Shown here: positions 63,499 to 64,000 of the stretch, in pieces | Position numbering within the stretch: position 1 is the stretch's first letter | How the letters are laid out: every line of letters starts with the position of its first letter | Source: Conchocele bisecta | Taxonomy: Eukaryota > Mollusca > Bivalvia > Lucinida > Thyasiridae | Reading direction: 5' to 3' | Assembly (NCBI GenBank): GCA_029237695.1 | Contig: CM055265.1 | Location: 45,569,056-45,633,055 of the forward strand | Length of the DNA: 64,000 bases | Program-made: the position numbers and the translations under genes | The notes under the pieces: model-generated | The model's input: only the letters and a program-made list of their open reading frames with translations | Databases searched by the model: none | What the model was told of the DNA's origin: nothing

Positions 63499-64000
63499 CT
63501 GCAATAGAATGATACCAGTATAAACATGCAGTTGTGGACGATTTACATAGGCTGCCAAACAGAGAAAATGTATCTTATACAGTGAAACCACTCTAAACCG
63601 GACACCCTGTAAATCAGGCATTTGATCATTCTGAGCCATTGTTGTGTGCTATGCGATCACGAACAGACATTATCACCTGATATAAATGACCAAGAAATTC
63701 ATCAAAATAAGATTGTATATATTCTCTTGGTGTTTGGTTTAGAGAGTTTAGTTAAGATTAAGATTTAATTGTTCTGCTGATAACAGTGAAGCTGCTTCAG
63801 GGACTGAATGGTAAACAGGGTATGCCCAGATCAGACTGCACAGATGCGCACTCACATAAGTTATAAGGTAGAGTAAGTTGTAAATTTTCATTACTTTTGA
63901 TGGCACTTACAGAAGGCATCGCATGAGAAATGGCAGAAAATCACACACAACAGCTAAAGTCATATAGAGACGGGACGTTGTTTTCTTGATATTGTGGGAT
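63499..64000. other. Intron upstream of exon 1; no exon found
   Basis: About 500 bases with no coding segment that fits the expected family sequence before EFYLRRV. It ends with a SINE start (acaacagctaaagtcatata). A GTAAGT lookalike near 63907 has no conserved coding sequence before it. Confidence 0.6.

Noticed and set aside
581..63498. The gene being NUP188, the paralogue
   Set aside because: Segments such as VCRDACDG, LYGALLFYLQIAQRP, TNLQDPG and RHLEYYL follow Nup205 in order and sequence.
63880..63935. An exon ending at the gtaagt-like site near 63907
   Set aside because: The sequence before it does not resemble the expected Nup205 segment and does not give phase 0 with the required Glu-rich end.
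1..64000. tRNA or rRNA genes
   Set aside because: Only tRNA-derived SINE heads with decayed boxes were seen; none folds as an intact tRNA by eye.

Overview
This 64-kb window is eukaryotic and almost entirely the interior of one gene. The minus strand carries 30 consecutive internal coding exons of NUP205, the large inner-ring scaffold nucleoporin. They run from the N-terminal side at position 63498 to the C-terminal side at 581. All 30 have splice junctions and compatible phases, and together give 4,666 nt (about 1,555 codons) without a stop. Both gene ends lie outside the window: I estimate that about 400 N-terminal and 60-70 C-terminal residues are missing. I see no second gene on either strand.

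The host is an animal and most probably a bivalve mollusc. The protein matches animal Nup205 along its whole length. The introns are packed with repeats of mollusc character: pearl-like elements (core tandem repeats, an ACGG-type microsatellite, a terminal hairpin), tRNA-derived SINEs ending in GACGTTAAACCC, and many short palindromic DNA transposons. The species call is inference.

Layout from high to low coordinate: 62.5-63.5 kb, exons 1-2; 56.9-62.3 kb, a transposon- and pearl-rich intron; 54.1-56.55 kb, exon 3 followed by a 77-bp tandem array; 52.4-54.1 kb, exons 4-6; 50.0-52.44 kb, a 35-37-bp tandem array starting at the exon 6 donor; 47.2-49.4 kb, exons 7-8; 42.2-47.2 kb, an intron with a hAT-type element and a nested TA-flanked transposon; 37.4-42.2 kb, exons 9-12; 28.4-32.6 kb, exons 13-15; 17.2-26.7 kb, a 9.5-kb array of a 41-bp unit in the intron after exon 15; 0.58-17 kb, exons 16-30 with mostly short introns.

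The main discovery candidate is a pattern. Tandem duplications in this gene are repeatedly anchored on exon-intron junctions. The two arrays after exons 3 and 6 are built from units that contain the 3' end of the exon plus its own 5' splice site, so each intron begins with tens of near-identical donor copies. The 41-bp array appears to start within about 10 nt of the exon 15 donor and was later separated from it by nested transposons. Exon 11 has one extra donor-containing copy split by a MITE. Exons 10 and 22 have partial copies of the exon start with its acceptor.

Other notable points are a probable U12-type intron (exon 29 to 30), a GC-AG intron (exon 7 to 8), and transposons that supply the sequence directly next to functional splice sites. 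All annotation is by eye; no alignment or splice predictor was run.
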